A DNA stretch of 64,000 bases from Caproiciproducens galactitolivorans (GTDB taxonomy: Bacteria; Bacillota; Clostridia; Oscillospirales; Acutalibacteraceae), in the NCBI RefSeq assembly GCF_026672255.1, contig NZ_JAPOHA010000006.1:124001-188000 (forward strand), given 5' to 3'. Positions 52,797 through 60,900 of the stretch are shown piece after piece; positions within the stretch are counted from its first letter, which is position 1, and every line of letters starts with the position of its first letter. The position numbers and the translations under genes were made by a program. Below the pieces are notes generated by a model. It did not search any database. It saw nothing but the letters and a program-made list of their open reading frames with translations, and was not told the origin of the DNA.

Positions 52797-53684
52797 ATGA
52801 AAAAAAAGATGCTGTTTCTTATTAACCCACATGCCGGCAAATCGGAAATCCGAAACTGCCTGCTGGACATTATTGATTTATTTACAAAACATGATTTTTC
52901 TGTCACCACCCGAACAACGCAGCCTTCCGGGAAAAATGTTAAAGAAGGCGATGACCGGTATGATTTGATCGTATGCTGCGGCGGGGACGGTACTCTGAAT
53001 GAATCCGTAAACGGTTTAATGGAATTAAAATCCCGCCCGCTTTTCGGGTATATTCCAACCGGTACGGTAAATGATTTTGCCACGAGCCTCGGCCTTTCCC
53101 GAAATCCGCTGGAAGCCGCTGAAGCGATTGCCAAGGGCTCCGCCTTTGCCTGTGACGTCGGTTTATTTAATGAGAAGTACTTTACCTATATCGCGGCCTT
53201 CGGTGCTTTCACAGAAGTTTCGTATCAAACACCGCAGCAGGCAAAAAATATCTTCGGGCGAACCGCGTATATTTTGGAAGGGATTAAGCAGCTCCCGAAT
53301 ATAAAATCCTATCATGTTTCCTTCGAGTATTCCGGAGGTAAAATAGAGGATGACTTTATATTCGGTATGATTACGAATTCTTCCTCGGTCGGCGGGTTTC
53401 AGGTGAACAATAAAACGGATATTTTTATGGATGACGGCCTGTTTGAAGTAACCCTGGTCAAAGGTGCGAAAAACCTGACCGAACGCCGGATGATTATCAA
53501 TTCCCTCCTTCTTCAGGAGGCGGACAGCAATTTTATTTATACCTTTAAAACATCCGAACTGCACATTGTATCCGAAAGCGATATCCCATGGACGCTCGAC
53601 GGTGAATTCGGCGGGGCACCGCGTGAGGTAAACATAACCAATCAAAACCGCGCGCTGAAAATTATAACGGTTCCGGACAAATAA
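52797..53684 (+). CDS. diacylglycerol/lipid kinase (YegS/DgkB type)
   Basis: A 295-residue soluble lipid kinase, likely phosphorylating diacylglycerol to recycle lipid head-group turnover. LINPHAGKSE is the N-terminal loop, VCCGGDGTLNESVNG the GGDGT nucleotide motif, and YIPTGTVNDFATSLGL the full GTxND motif. A C-terminal beta-sandwich with WTLDGEFGG closes the active site. It is a separate paralogue from the PAP2-linked kinase at 42111. It is monocistronic with its own promoter and terminator. Confidence 0.92.
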   Translation: MKKKMLFLINPHAGKSEIRNCLLDIIDLFTKHDFSVTTRTTQPSGKNVKEGDDRYDLIVCCGGDGTLNESVNGLMELKSRPLFGYIPTGTVNDFATSLGLSRNPLEAAEAIAKGSAFACDVGLFNEKYFTYIAAFGAFTEVSYQTPQQAKNIFGRTAYILEGIKQLPNIKSYHVSFEYSGGKIEDDFIFGMITNSSSVGGFQVNNKTDIFMDDGLFEVTLVKGAKNLTERRMIINSLLLQEADSNFIYTFKTSELHIVSESDIPWTLDGEFGGAPREVNITNQNRALKIITVPDK

Positions 53685-53724
53685 AAAAGAACCGCCTGAA
53701 TTTTTATTCAAGCGGCCTTTTTTA
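53682..53724. terminator. convergent terminator
   Basis: CCGC-C-TGAA / TTCA-A-GCGG stem (53692-53700 with 53707-53715), AAAAAA before and TTTTTT after, between the lipid kinase and hsp20. Confidence 0.8.
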
Positions 53725-53728
53725 TGGA

Positions 53729-54151
53729 TTATCGGATTTCAATTCTGCGGCTTTCCGGTACGGTTCCTTCCACCTTTGGTAAATTCAGTGACAGGATTCC
53801 ACTGGTGTAATCCGCCGTAATTTCGTTGCTCTTGATATCGGAAATATCAAAGCTGCGGGCAAACGAACCGTATCTGCGCTCTCTGCGTACGAAATTATCC
53901 TTTTTCTCTTCGGTATCGTCGCTGTGCTGCGCGCTGATGGTCAAATAGCTTCCCTCGATATCAATCTTAATATCTTCTTTCTGGAACCCCGGCAGCTCTG
54001 CTTTGAGCACATATTTGTCTCCCTCGTCAATCACATCGGTCCGGAATGTTGAAAAACTCTGCGCCATATCGCCAAAGAAGTTTTTCTCCATGTTGTCAAA
54101 GTAATTGAACAAGTTGTTTTCCCTGCGTCCAAACGGCATTAAATCAAACAT
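53729..54151 (-). CDS. Hsp20/alpha-crystallin small heat-shock protein
   Basis: A 140-residue chaperone that holds unfolded proteins. A short variable N-terminus (MFDLMPFGRRENNLFNYFD) is followed by the alpha-crystallin domain (about 35-130) with KAELPGFQKEDIKIDI and the signature GILSLNLPK; the C-terminal IEI tail (IxI motif) mediates oligomerisation. The start at 54151 has GGAGG at correct spacing; the longer frame to 54166 runs through that site. The leader carries a small hairpin GGAAGC-TTT-GCTTCC (54185-54199) and, further up, a perfect CIRCE, so HrcA should repress it. Confidence 0.93.
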   Translation of the reverse strand: MFDLMPFGRRENNLFNYFDNMEKNFFGDMAQSFSTFRTDVIDEGDKYVLKAELPGFQKEDIKIDIEGSYLTISAQHSDDTEEKKDNFVRRERRYGSFARSFDISDIKSNEITADYTSGILSLNLPKVEGTVPESRRIEIR

Positions 54152-54269
54152 AATCAAAACCTCCAAAAATCATATTTGTTATCCGGAAGCTTTGCTTCCC
54201 TTTAACAATTCTTACTATATCTTATGATTTTGAAAATTTATTATATAATTTATGACTAATTTATTAATT

Positions 54270-54296
54270 TTAGCACTCTATACTTGAGAGTGCTAA
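54270..54296 (-). promoter_or_regulatory. CIRCE element (HrcA operator)
   Basis: TTAGCACTC-N9-GAGTGCTAA, an exact match to the CIRCE consensus, and the arms extend two bases further on each side. It is 118 bases upstream of the hsp20 start codon. Confidence 0.97.
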
Positions 54297-54305
54297 AATT
54301 ATCGA

Positions 54306-54346
54306 ATAAAAACCTCTGTTTGCGGATTTACTCCGGAAACAGAGGC
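54306..54346 (-). terminator. terminator of the SipW/TasA-like surface operon
   Basis: Minus strand CCTCTGTTT-C-CGGA / TCCG-C-AAACAGAGG around a short loop, followed by TTTTTATT, 16 bases past the last gene of the operon. Confidence 0.88.
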
Positions 54347-54361
54347 TTTCTGCTTTACCGT

Positions 54362-55240
54362 TTACTTGGTTTGCGACTTGATCTTTCGCCTTGTAATCAG
54401 GAAGACAAGCGCGGCCGTAACCGCAGCAGCTACAATGATCCAAAGATAAGACGCGTTTTCACCGGTTTTTGGCGGATGAGAAAGCGGAATTTCGTCATCG
54501 CCAACCGTCTCCGTCTGCGCCGATGAAGGGGAAGAAGAATCCGGACCCGTCCGGGGGGTGGAATCCGGGTTGATGCTTTCGTTTTCCGATACAACGGTGG
54601 GTTCCGTCCCGCCGCCTCCGTAATCGTGACCGCCGCCGCCTCCTCCGCCGCCTGGAGCTTTGCTGCTGACGGACGGAACATCAAACTGAATGTTCCATGC
54701 GATTTTCGCAAAGACATTCTGGAATTGATTCTCCATGGTCGGGGGAACGGTTAATACTGCGGAAAGAACGCCGGAAGTTGAATTTTCGTAAACATATCCA
54801 AGTGCAATCGGATTAGTAACGATGTCCTTCGTACCCGTTTTTCCGGATGCAGGACCTTCATACAAGGTTTGTTCCGCCGCATTATCGTCCATCTTAAAGG
54901 TAATCTTTAAGATCAAAGTGTCAAGGAGCTTTTGCGATAGAACCGGATTGGAATTTTCCGCAGTCGGTTGTGCGCGGAAGTAAACCTGAAGCTTTTGGCC
55001 GCTGTTGTTTTGAATGAGAATATCCTGTCTGTCGGTTGTTTGGCCCGGCATTAGGCCGGTAAACGTATCTAAAACAGTAGGGGTTACGGAAACACTCGTA
55101 TTGTTTCCGCTGTAAACCACCTTAAAAGGCGGATTCGCAGCCGCGGCAAAAGCATTGAACGAGCTGCAGACCACAAGAGCCGCAACTGCTATTGAGATGA
55201 GTGCAATCCGATTTCGTTTTACTATGTGATTGCTTTTCAT
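54362..55240 (-). CDS. cell-wall surface protein with PPKTG sorting motif
   Basis: A 292-residue exported protein. Residues 1 to about 34 are a signal peptide (hydrophobic core IALISIAVAALVVCSS, then AFAAAA). Residues 35-195 form a beta-rich domain resembling TasA/camelysin-like folds. Residues 196-255 are a flexible Gly-, Ser- and Pro-rich spacer, including an eight-glycine run. The wall-sorting signal is PPKTG (256-260), a TM helix (265-283) and a basic tail RRKIKSQTK. (S/P)PxTG is the motif of the C. difficile sortase B class rather than classical LPxTG. No sortase gene is in the window. It is last in the SipW operon and a likely wall anchor or base. Confidence 0.82.
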   Translation of the reverse strand: MKSNHIVKRNRIALISIAVAALVVCSSFNAFAAAANPPFKVVYSGNNTSVSVTPTVLDTFTGLMPGQTTDRQDILIQNNSGQKLQVYFRAQPTAENSNPVLSQKLLDTLILKITFKMDDNAAEQTLYEGPASGKTGTKDIVTNPIALGYVYENSTSGVLSAVLTVPPTMENQFQNVFAKIAWNIQFDVPSVSSKAPGGGGGGGGHDYGGGGTEPTVVSENESINPDSTPRTGPDSSSPSSAQTETVGDDEIPLSHPPKTGENASYLWIIVAAAVTAALVFLITRRKIKSQTK

Positions 55241-55305
55241 TGCATCATTCCCTCTTTAACATGGCAGCCGGTTTCTCCGCTTTTCCACGTTGCATATTTT
55301 ATGGA

Positions 55306-55974
55306 TTACACAGAATCTTTGGCAGGAGCGGACGTTACCGGGATATCGGAGCTGTCCGTGTACTTCCAGCCGTCTATAACCGATCCTGTTGTATGCGGGG
55401 CAAAGTTATCCGCCTGAATGGCTTCGGCGGTAATGCCGATGGTAAATGTCTTACCGGCCATTTCGTTGCCCCATCTTTCCGGAACTGCGAACTGTGTGAA
55501 CAGGTTTACGGAAGTAGTCCCTTTTTCCGTCTTTTTCGGCAGCAGCCTTTGATAATAGTAGTAGCCGTCGTCCGGATTCAGAATCCATGCAGGCTTTGCC
55601 GGATCGTTCTCAAGGTACTGCTTATCAATATTGAGTCCGCTCAGCAGCTGCCTGGTTTGCTCATCCGTTAAAGCGACGTTGTTTTCCGACCCCTTGCCTA
55701 TGTTGATTTTGCAGCGGATATAGGCGTCATGATCACCGATATTCGTAACCGTGGGATCTTTTGCAATAACATCTTTCGGCATCACGTTATCGAATGTTAA
55801 TCCGGATTCCACAGGACTTCCATTCTTCGTTTCCGTCAATTGAATACGCACATCGCCCATGGTTACAATGTTGGTTGCGGTGCCTTTATCGGTAAAATAA
55901 GCAAGTGTCGATCCGACGGCCAGTGCTCCTGCGACAATGATCGAAGTCGCTGTCAGGGCTATTTTTTTGTTCAT
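55306..55974 (-). CDS. TasA/camelysin-like secreted protein C
   Basis: A 222-residue exported protein with a SipW-type signal peptide: short basic start, core IALTATSIIVAGALAVGST and the LAYFTDKGTATNIVTMG junction typical of TasA/CalY. The mature part is a beta-sandwich-like domain (VTNIGDHDAYIRCKI, then the WILNPDDGYYYYQRLLPK block and QADNF). TasA-like proteins assemble into extracellular fibres; camelysins are relatives first called proteases, but no catalytic motif is visible. It is one of three such proteins in the operon. GGGAGGG precedes the ATG. Confidence 0.85.
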   Translation of the reverse strand: MNKKIALTATSIIVAGALAVGSTLAYFTDKGTATNIVTMGDVRIQLTETKNGSPVESGLTFDNVMPKDVIAKDPTVTNIGDHDAYIRCKINIGKGSENNVALTDEQTRQLLSGLNIDKQYLENDPAKPAWILNPDDGYYYYQRLLPKKTEKGTTSVNLFTQFAVPERWGNEMAGKTFTIGITAEAIQADNFAPHTTGSVIDGWKYTDSSDIPVTSAPAKDSV

Positions 55975-56034
55975 TTTCGTCCCTCCCGGGGAGTGCGGAG
56001 CAGATACCCGCGCCGCTCAAAAAATCCGCCGTAC

Positions 56035-56718
56035 TTAAATGCCGTATGCATCATGGAATGCTGTTTTTGCAGTTTTCAGGTCGGCAACATTTGCGCGCTG
56101 AACCATGTAGCCTGTCGCTTTAATGTTGAAGTTCTTCATGAGTTTCGTAGTATCGGCAGCCTGATTGCTCTGGCCGATTGCATCCTGGTCAATGGTAACG
56201 TTGCTGAATAACGGAGTTGTTTTCTGGGATGCTGCAAGAGGAACCTTGTAATAGAAAATGGTGTTGTCGGCATTTGCTTCCCAGTCCGTTGTATTAAAGG
56301 CAAGTGATGCAAATTTGTCAATTGCGGCATAGGAATTCGCGTCGCCGGTGTATTCCAGCTTAATAGCCACCCATGCTGTGGAAGATTTCTGGTCGTCCGG
56401 CTTATTCGGTGTTGTGTCCGGTGCTGTTGTGTTTAAAACCGCCGGATCCTTGTCAATTACCGTGCCTGCCGTAAAATTATTCGCCATTGTGGAGCCCATG
56501 ACATGGCCGTCGGGAATTGCCTTCGGATCGATTGTGAAATTCGCGTGATCGAAAAGAGGTTCCTTTAATTCGCCTGTAAGGCCGTTCGAGCCGCCGCCTA
56601 CGGTGAAAACGTTGTTTGCCTCATTGGTTTTCGCTGTCATTAAAGCCATGGTTCCGCCTACGGCCACCGCCGCTGTGAGTGCAAGGGATGTTAAACCGAT
56701 TACAAGTTTCTTCTGCAT
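56035..56718 (-). CDS. TasA/camelysin-like secreted protein B
   Basis: A 227-residue exported protein. The signal region MQKKLVIGLTSLALTAAVAV is followed by GGTMALMTAKTNEANNVFTVG, the same junction pattern as its two neighbours (small-residue core, then A-x-x-T-A/K..NxFTxG). The mature domain is Asp/Thr/Asn-rich with WVAIKLEYTGD and NTIFYYKVPL strands. AGGAGG lies 8 bases before the ATG. Divergent from A and C, it is probably a minor or chaperone subunit of the same fibre. Confidence 0.82.
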   Translation of the reverse strand: MQKKLVIGLTSLALTAAVAVGGTMALMTAKTNEANNVFTVGGGSNGLTGELKEPLFDHANFTIDPKAIPDGHVMGSTMANNFTAGTVIDKDPAVLNTTAPDTTPNKPDDQKSSTAWVAIKLEYTGDANSYAAIDKFASLAFNTTDWEANADNTIFYYKVPLAASQKTTPLFSNVTIDQDAIGQSNQAADTTKLMKNFNIKATGYMVQRANVADLKTAKTAFHDAYGI

Positions 56719-56779
56719 TTCATAATCCTCCTAAGAATTATAATTTTATTTGAGCTGAATCCTCAGCGGATAAACGTAA

Positions 56780-57358
56780 TTACGGGCGCCAAGTACCGTT
56801 GCTGTAAAGCAAGCCCCACGCTTCCTTTGAAGCGCCGCCCACCGTTTGAATCGAATCGGCGATTACCTGAATTTCCACCTTTTTTCCGGAAGGGATTCCG
56901 CCTTTAATTTCAGCGGATTTGATTAAAGCCTTTGTCGTATCCCCCGGCTGCAGGGCGCCTTTATAGTAATAATAATCGCCGTGCTGCTCCCAGTTTGTGA
57001 AATTTAAATCCGGATACTCCACTGTTACCGGTTCGCCTGTTCCATTCCCGTTTGCATCCCTTACAATCGGCACCAGCCTTACGCGGACGTAAACCGGAAT
57101 GGCATTCGGGGTGGTTTGCTTATCGTTTGTAACGTAAACTTCTTTGGCGATTCTGTTGTTTTGGTCCAGAGTATAATTTCCGTCCCCGGGTTCGCTGATT
57201 TCAATGTTCGCGCTGCCCTTCGTAAGTACATTGGTTTTTGAATTCGTTTTTGCCATCATGTATGCTGTTGTTCCGCTTACAGCGACAACAGCAAGGACAA
57301 TCAGCAAAGTGGAAAGGAAATGCGCTTTTGCGGTCAGCTTCTTGATGCCGATTTTCAT
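56780..57358 (-). CDS. TasA/camelysin-like secreted protein A
   Basis: A 192-residue exported protein. After a longer basic start (KIGIKKLTAKAHF) comes a hydrophobic core and GTTAYMMAKTNSKTNVLTKG, the SipW-substrate junction. The mature part has VYVTNDKQTTPNAIPVYVRV, DLNFTNWEQHGDYYYYKGAL and a last IADSIQTVGG segment, matching the camelysin/TasA strand order. Its ATG lies 2 bases after the sipW stop, with the RBS AAGGAGG inside sipW, so the two are translationally linked. Confidence 0.85.
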   Translation of the reverse strand: MKIGIKKLTAKAHFLSTLLIVLAVVAVSGTTAYMMAKTNSKTNVLTKGSANIEISEPGDGNYTLDQNNRIAKEVYVTNDKQTTPNAIPVYVRVRLVPIVRDANGNGTGEPVTVEYPDLNFTNWEQHGDYYYYKGALQPGDTTKALIKSAEIKGGIPSGKKVEIQVIADSIQTVGGASKEAWGLLYSNGTWRP

Positions 57359-57360
57359 AT

Positions 57361-57900
57361 TTAACCCTCCTTGGACTGACTGTCAGCTTCGGGATCGCTT
57401 TTTTTACGGCCAACCTGCATCAACAGTCCGGGCAGGAATGCTATAATCATCAAACAGACCAGAACGGTTCCTACAATGATCAGGCCTCTTTTTGTATTTA
57501 CAAACGAGGTGAAATATCCCATTCCCGGGATGGAAAACTGTGGTTTTCCGATGAACCGGGAGTAGGGCGTCGGCCCTCCGTCCACATCTTTATTGGCGTC
57601 GCCTTTTGTGTAAAACAATTGCTTTTCCTGGTCAATTTTTACGACCCGATGCGTAACAATCGTCGTACCGTCGCTCAGATAAAAGGTAATCGGATCGTTG
57701 ACTTTCACCGTTTTCGGATCGGCTTTGCTTACATAAATGACACTGCCGACATGATACGTGGGTTCCATACTGCCGCTGAGTACCTCAAACGGCTGCCAGC
57801 CGATAATTCTGGGGCCTGCAATAATGACGGCCGCGGCCAATACGATAATCAGGGCAATGGTAGAAAAAACTTTATCCACTATTTTTGTTGCTTTTTTCAC
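57361..57900 (-). CDS. sipW: SipW-type (ER-type) signal peptidase I
   Basis: A 179-residue membrane signal peptidase of the archaeal/ER type, which matures TasA-like proteins in Bacillus. TM1 lies at about 12-30. The nucleophile Ser44 is in VLSGSMEPTY, and the general base is His84 in IVTHRVV, where bacterial-type enzymes have Lys. The GDANKDVDGGP motif with Asp101 and Asp107 follows. A second TM at about 137-158 precedes a charged tail. It starts at GTG with GGAGG 5 bases upstream. It lies directly before three presumed substrates. Confidence 0.94.
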   Translation of the reverse strand: MKKATKIVDKVFSTIALIIVLAAAVIIAGPRIIGWQPFEVLSGSMEPTYHVGSVIYVSKADPKTVKVNDPITFYLSDGTTIVTHRVVKIDQEKQLFYTKGDANKDVDGGPTPYSRFIGKPQFSIPGMGYFTSFVNTKRGLIIVGTVLVCLMIIAFLPGLLMQVGRKKSDPEADSQSKEG

Positions 57901-57942
57901 TTTATCCTCCGCAATCGTTTTCTTGGTTTTCCCTTCCGGAAC

Positions 57943-60900
57943 TTATCCGGCGGGATGAACCGTATTCACCTTTACGGTCGTATCGCCGAGCCATTTGCCA
58001 TTTGTCAGATGATTGAGGAAAGCGATCGTCGCCTGTTTTTCCGGAACGCCGTACGAATTGGGAGCGGCGCCGAAATACGCTTTTTGTGCTGAAGGCCCCG
58101 GCGTTTCTTCCCGGCCGATATACAGCATCCCCTTATTCTTTTGGCTGTCCGTATCGTTGTTTTGAACGGAATCCAGTGTATACCGCCACGCGTCTCCGGT
58201 TTCTTCCGTCACCTTATAGAAACCTTTTTTCAAACCGGTCATGGTTTTGTTTGCGGTAAGGGTATTGTCGGAAAGGGTAACCACTTCGTAGAAGGTCTCC
58301 GCCGCTTTCGGATCGTCCGGCTGATTTCGGCGCTCTACGCGGAACACAAAGCTCTGCTTCGCTTTCACGCCGGCCGGTGCGGGATATTTGTCATTGACCG
58401 TTTTGGTAATTTGCAGCTGCCCTTTCACCACATTGACGGTATAGATTCCGTTGGGCGCTGTTTTATTAATCGGATTCATCGTATTCAGCGTGCTGCCGGC
58501 AGCACGGCCGTTTGGATGGGCCGGATCCGTACAGTTTGGTTTGGAAGCCGCGCCGCTGCTTGACGGGCTAAAGGTTACGGCCAGCATATAGGCAGCGCTG
58601 TCATCGGGCGTGATGGCCGAAGGGAAAGCCGGGGAATCGGAGGCAGCGCCGAGGGATTCCTTCTGAACCCATGCATTGTTTTCCCATGCCGCCTTATACC
58701 ACTGGTAACGGAAAGTGCCTGTTTCCTCCTGGCCGCAGAAGGGATCTTTCCCCGCTATTTTGTAAGAATCGATTTGGGCGTCCGGTACCGTTTCACCGCG
58801 GAAAAGAATCTTGTCGTCATTTCCCGCATAAAAGATCGGTTTCACATTGACCGTCGGCGATTCCTTTCCGAAAAGCTTGAAATCATCCTCAATTTTTATC
58901 TTTGATTCGGAAGCGATATTGGTCGGAATATCGTTTCCGCCTATAAACTCATCTTTTGCCTGAATTTGAATCGATTTCTGCCAGCCGGGAGCCGTCATTT
59001 TGTTATCTGCCCACGTGCCGACGCCGATGGAAGCACCGCTCCATGTAATCCGCCAGCAATCCTGATCGTCATCATACGAAGCCTGTGCGCCGTTCACCGC
59101 ATGTGTTCCCGTTCTGGAAAGCACGTTCCCGTTCGCGTCGCACAAATCAAACCGCGGATCGAGCACATCGGTAATCACTGCATTGGAAATGCTTCCCACT
59201 TCCTGCGATATAATGGTGAAAATATCATTCAGAGCAGCGGTATTACTCGCCGCATAGTAGAGTTTTTCCGTTTCGGAGCCTTCTTTATAGGAAGCGATCC
59301 GGCTCATACATTCATCATCCAGCTCCTTCCTGCCCCCGGTTACCCCGGAAAACACGCCAACGGTGTAAACCGTTGCTCCGCAGCCGGAGCCGCTGGCCAC
59401 AAAATTACTATGGCAAGCATTGAAAAACACCTGGCTGGTTACTTCCCGGCCCTTTTCTCCTTTTAGGATTTCGGCCTGGTCAATCGTAGCCGCCGCCGTT
59501 ATATATCCCTTATAGTTGTCAAATCCGTTGGGTCCCGGCTCACCGTCGGTAAACAGGATAACCATCCGCTTGTTGTCCGCCGCATCCTCGTCGGTATCAA
59601 AAATATTTCTCGCTTCCTCCAAACCCTCATTGGAATAGGTGGAGCCAACGGCATTGAGACTGTCGATCGCGGCTCCGATTTTATCCGAATCGGTATCGGA
59701 AACGGAAACCAAACCCTGGGTAAGGTTTTTTGTATCGTTCTGGTTCGCGTAGGAAACCACCGCAATACGGCTGTCCGCCGACTTCTTTTTCACATTGCCG
59801 ACAAAGGTATTTGCCGCTGATTTCAAAGCTTCCATTCTTGTCTGCGATTCCTGATTATAAAACTGGTAGTTATTGTTCTTTCCGTCTCCGTCGACGGTCG
59901 GCGTTACCATTACATTGTTGTTCGTGTCATCATAATACCAGCCGTCCCGGTCATGGTACCGGTTGTAGCCATTATAAAGATACCAACCTTTTTTGTAATA
60001 TTTCACGAGCTGATACGGGCCGTCGTCAGCCGTTGCCGTGCTCCGGTAAATAAAATAGGACTCAGACGGATCGGGATTGTTTTCCGGAGAATACATATGG
60101 TACCGCATACTGCCGGAGCAGTCCAAAACCATAACGATATCACAGGGTTCGCACTCTGTTTCCTCTGTTTCAGACTGTGCCGTGGCGGTCAGATCAATCT
60201 GATATTTCCGCGTATCCCAATCCTTTAGCTTGGAAGTTTTCGTCGCCGTCAGTCCCGCCGTTGCCGGAACCTTATCAATTTTAACCCGAGGCTCCGGGAA
60301 TTGATACTTCAGTTCCCCATCGGAGTACACGCCGGAAAATTCCGCCTGATTGGTCGGGATATAGTCCTTTCCGCCGGTTGAATTCTTTGCGCGCACCTGG
60401 AAGGTTTTCGAGAAAAGATGGTCGTTGTCAATGGTCAAACCGGACCAGGAAACGTACTCCCCGTGCTCATCCTTATGAGCGGTCGCGCCTTTGGGGAGTG
60501 TGCTTAAAACCAACGAAAAACGGCTGTCGATATAATCCCGAACCTGTACGCCGGCAAGCCCGCCGACTGTTTCCTGCACTTTGTCAAACGCGTCTCCGAT
60601 CGTTCCCGCGCTGCCAACCGGATAATACAGTTTCTCATCTGTATTTTCATCGTAGGAGGCAACGTTGTTCATAAACTCCGTTACCTGCTCCAATGCGGTG
60701 CCGGTAAGGTCCCCGAATACGCCGATGGAATACACAACTGCGTCAAATTCGCTTCTGAGGTTATCCGCCTGTTGTTCTGCCTCTCTCGCCGCTGCCGGAT
60801 CAAATCCGTTGCCGTAGTTCGGTTGGCCGTCGGTGAAAAACACCACAATTTTTCTGCGGTTTTCCTCCTGCGAAACTTTTTCCCAGCTTGATTGCTCCCT

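Noticed and set aside
57943-58100. A wall-sorting LPxTG motif in the VWA protein
   Set aside because: The C-terminus ends in a polar sequence with no LPxTG-like motif, TM helix or basic tail.
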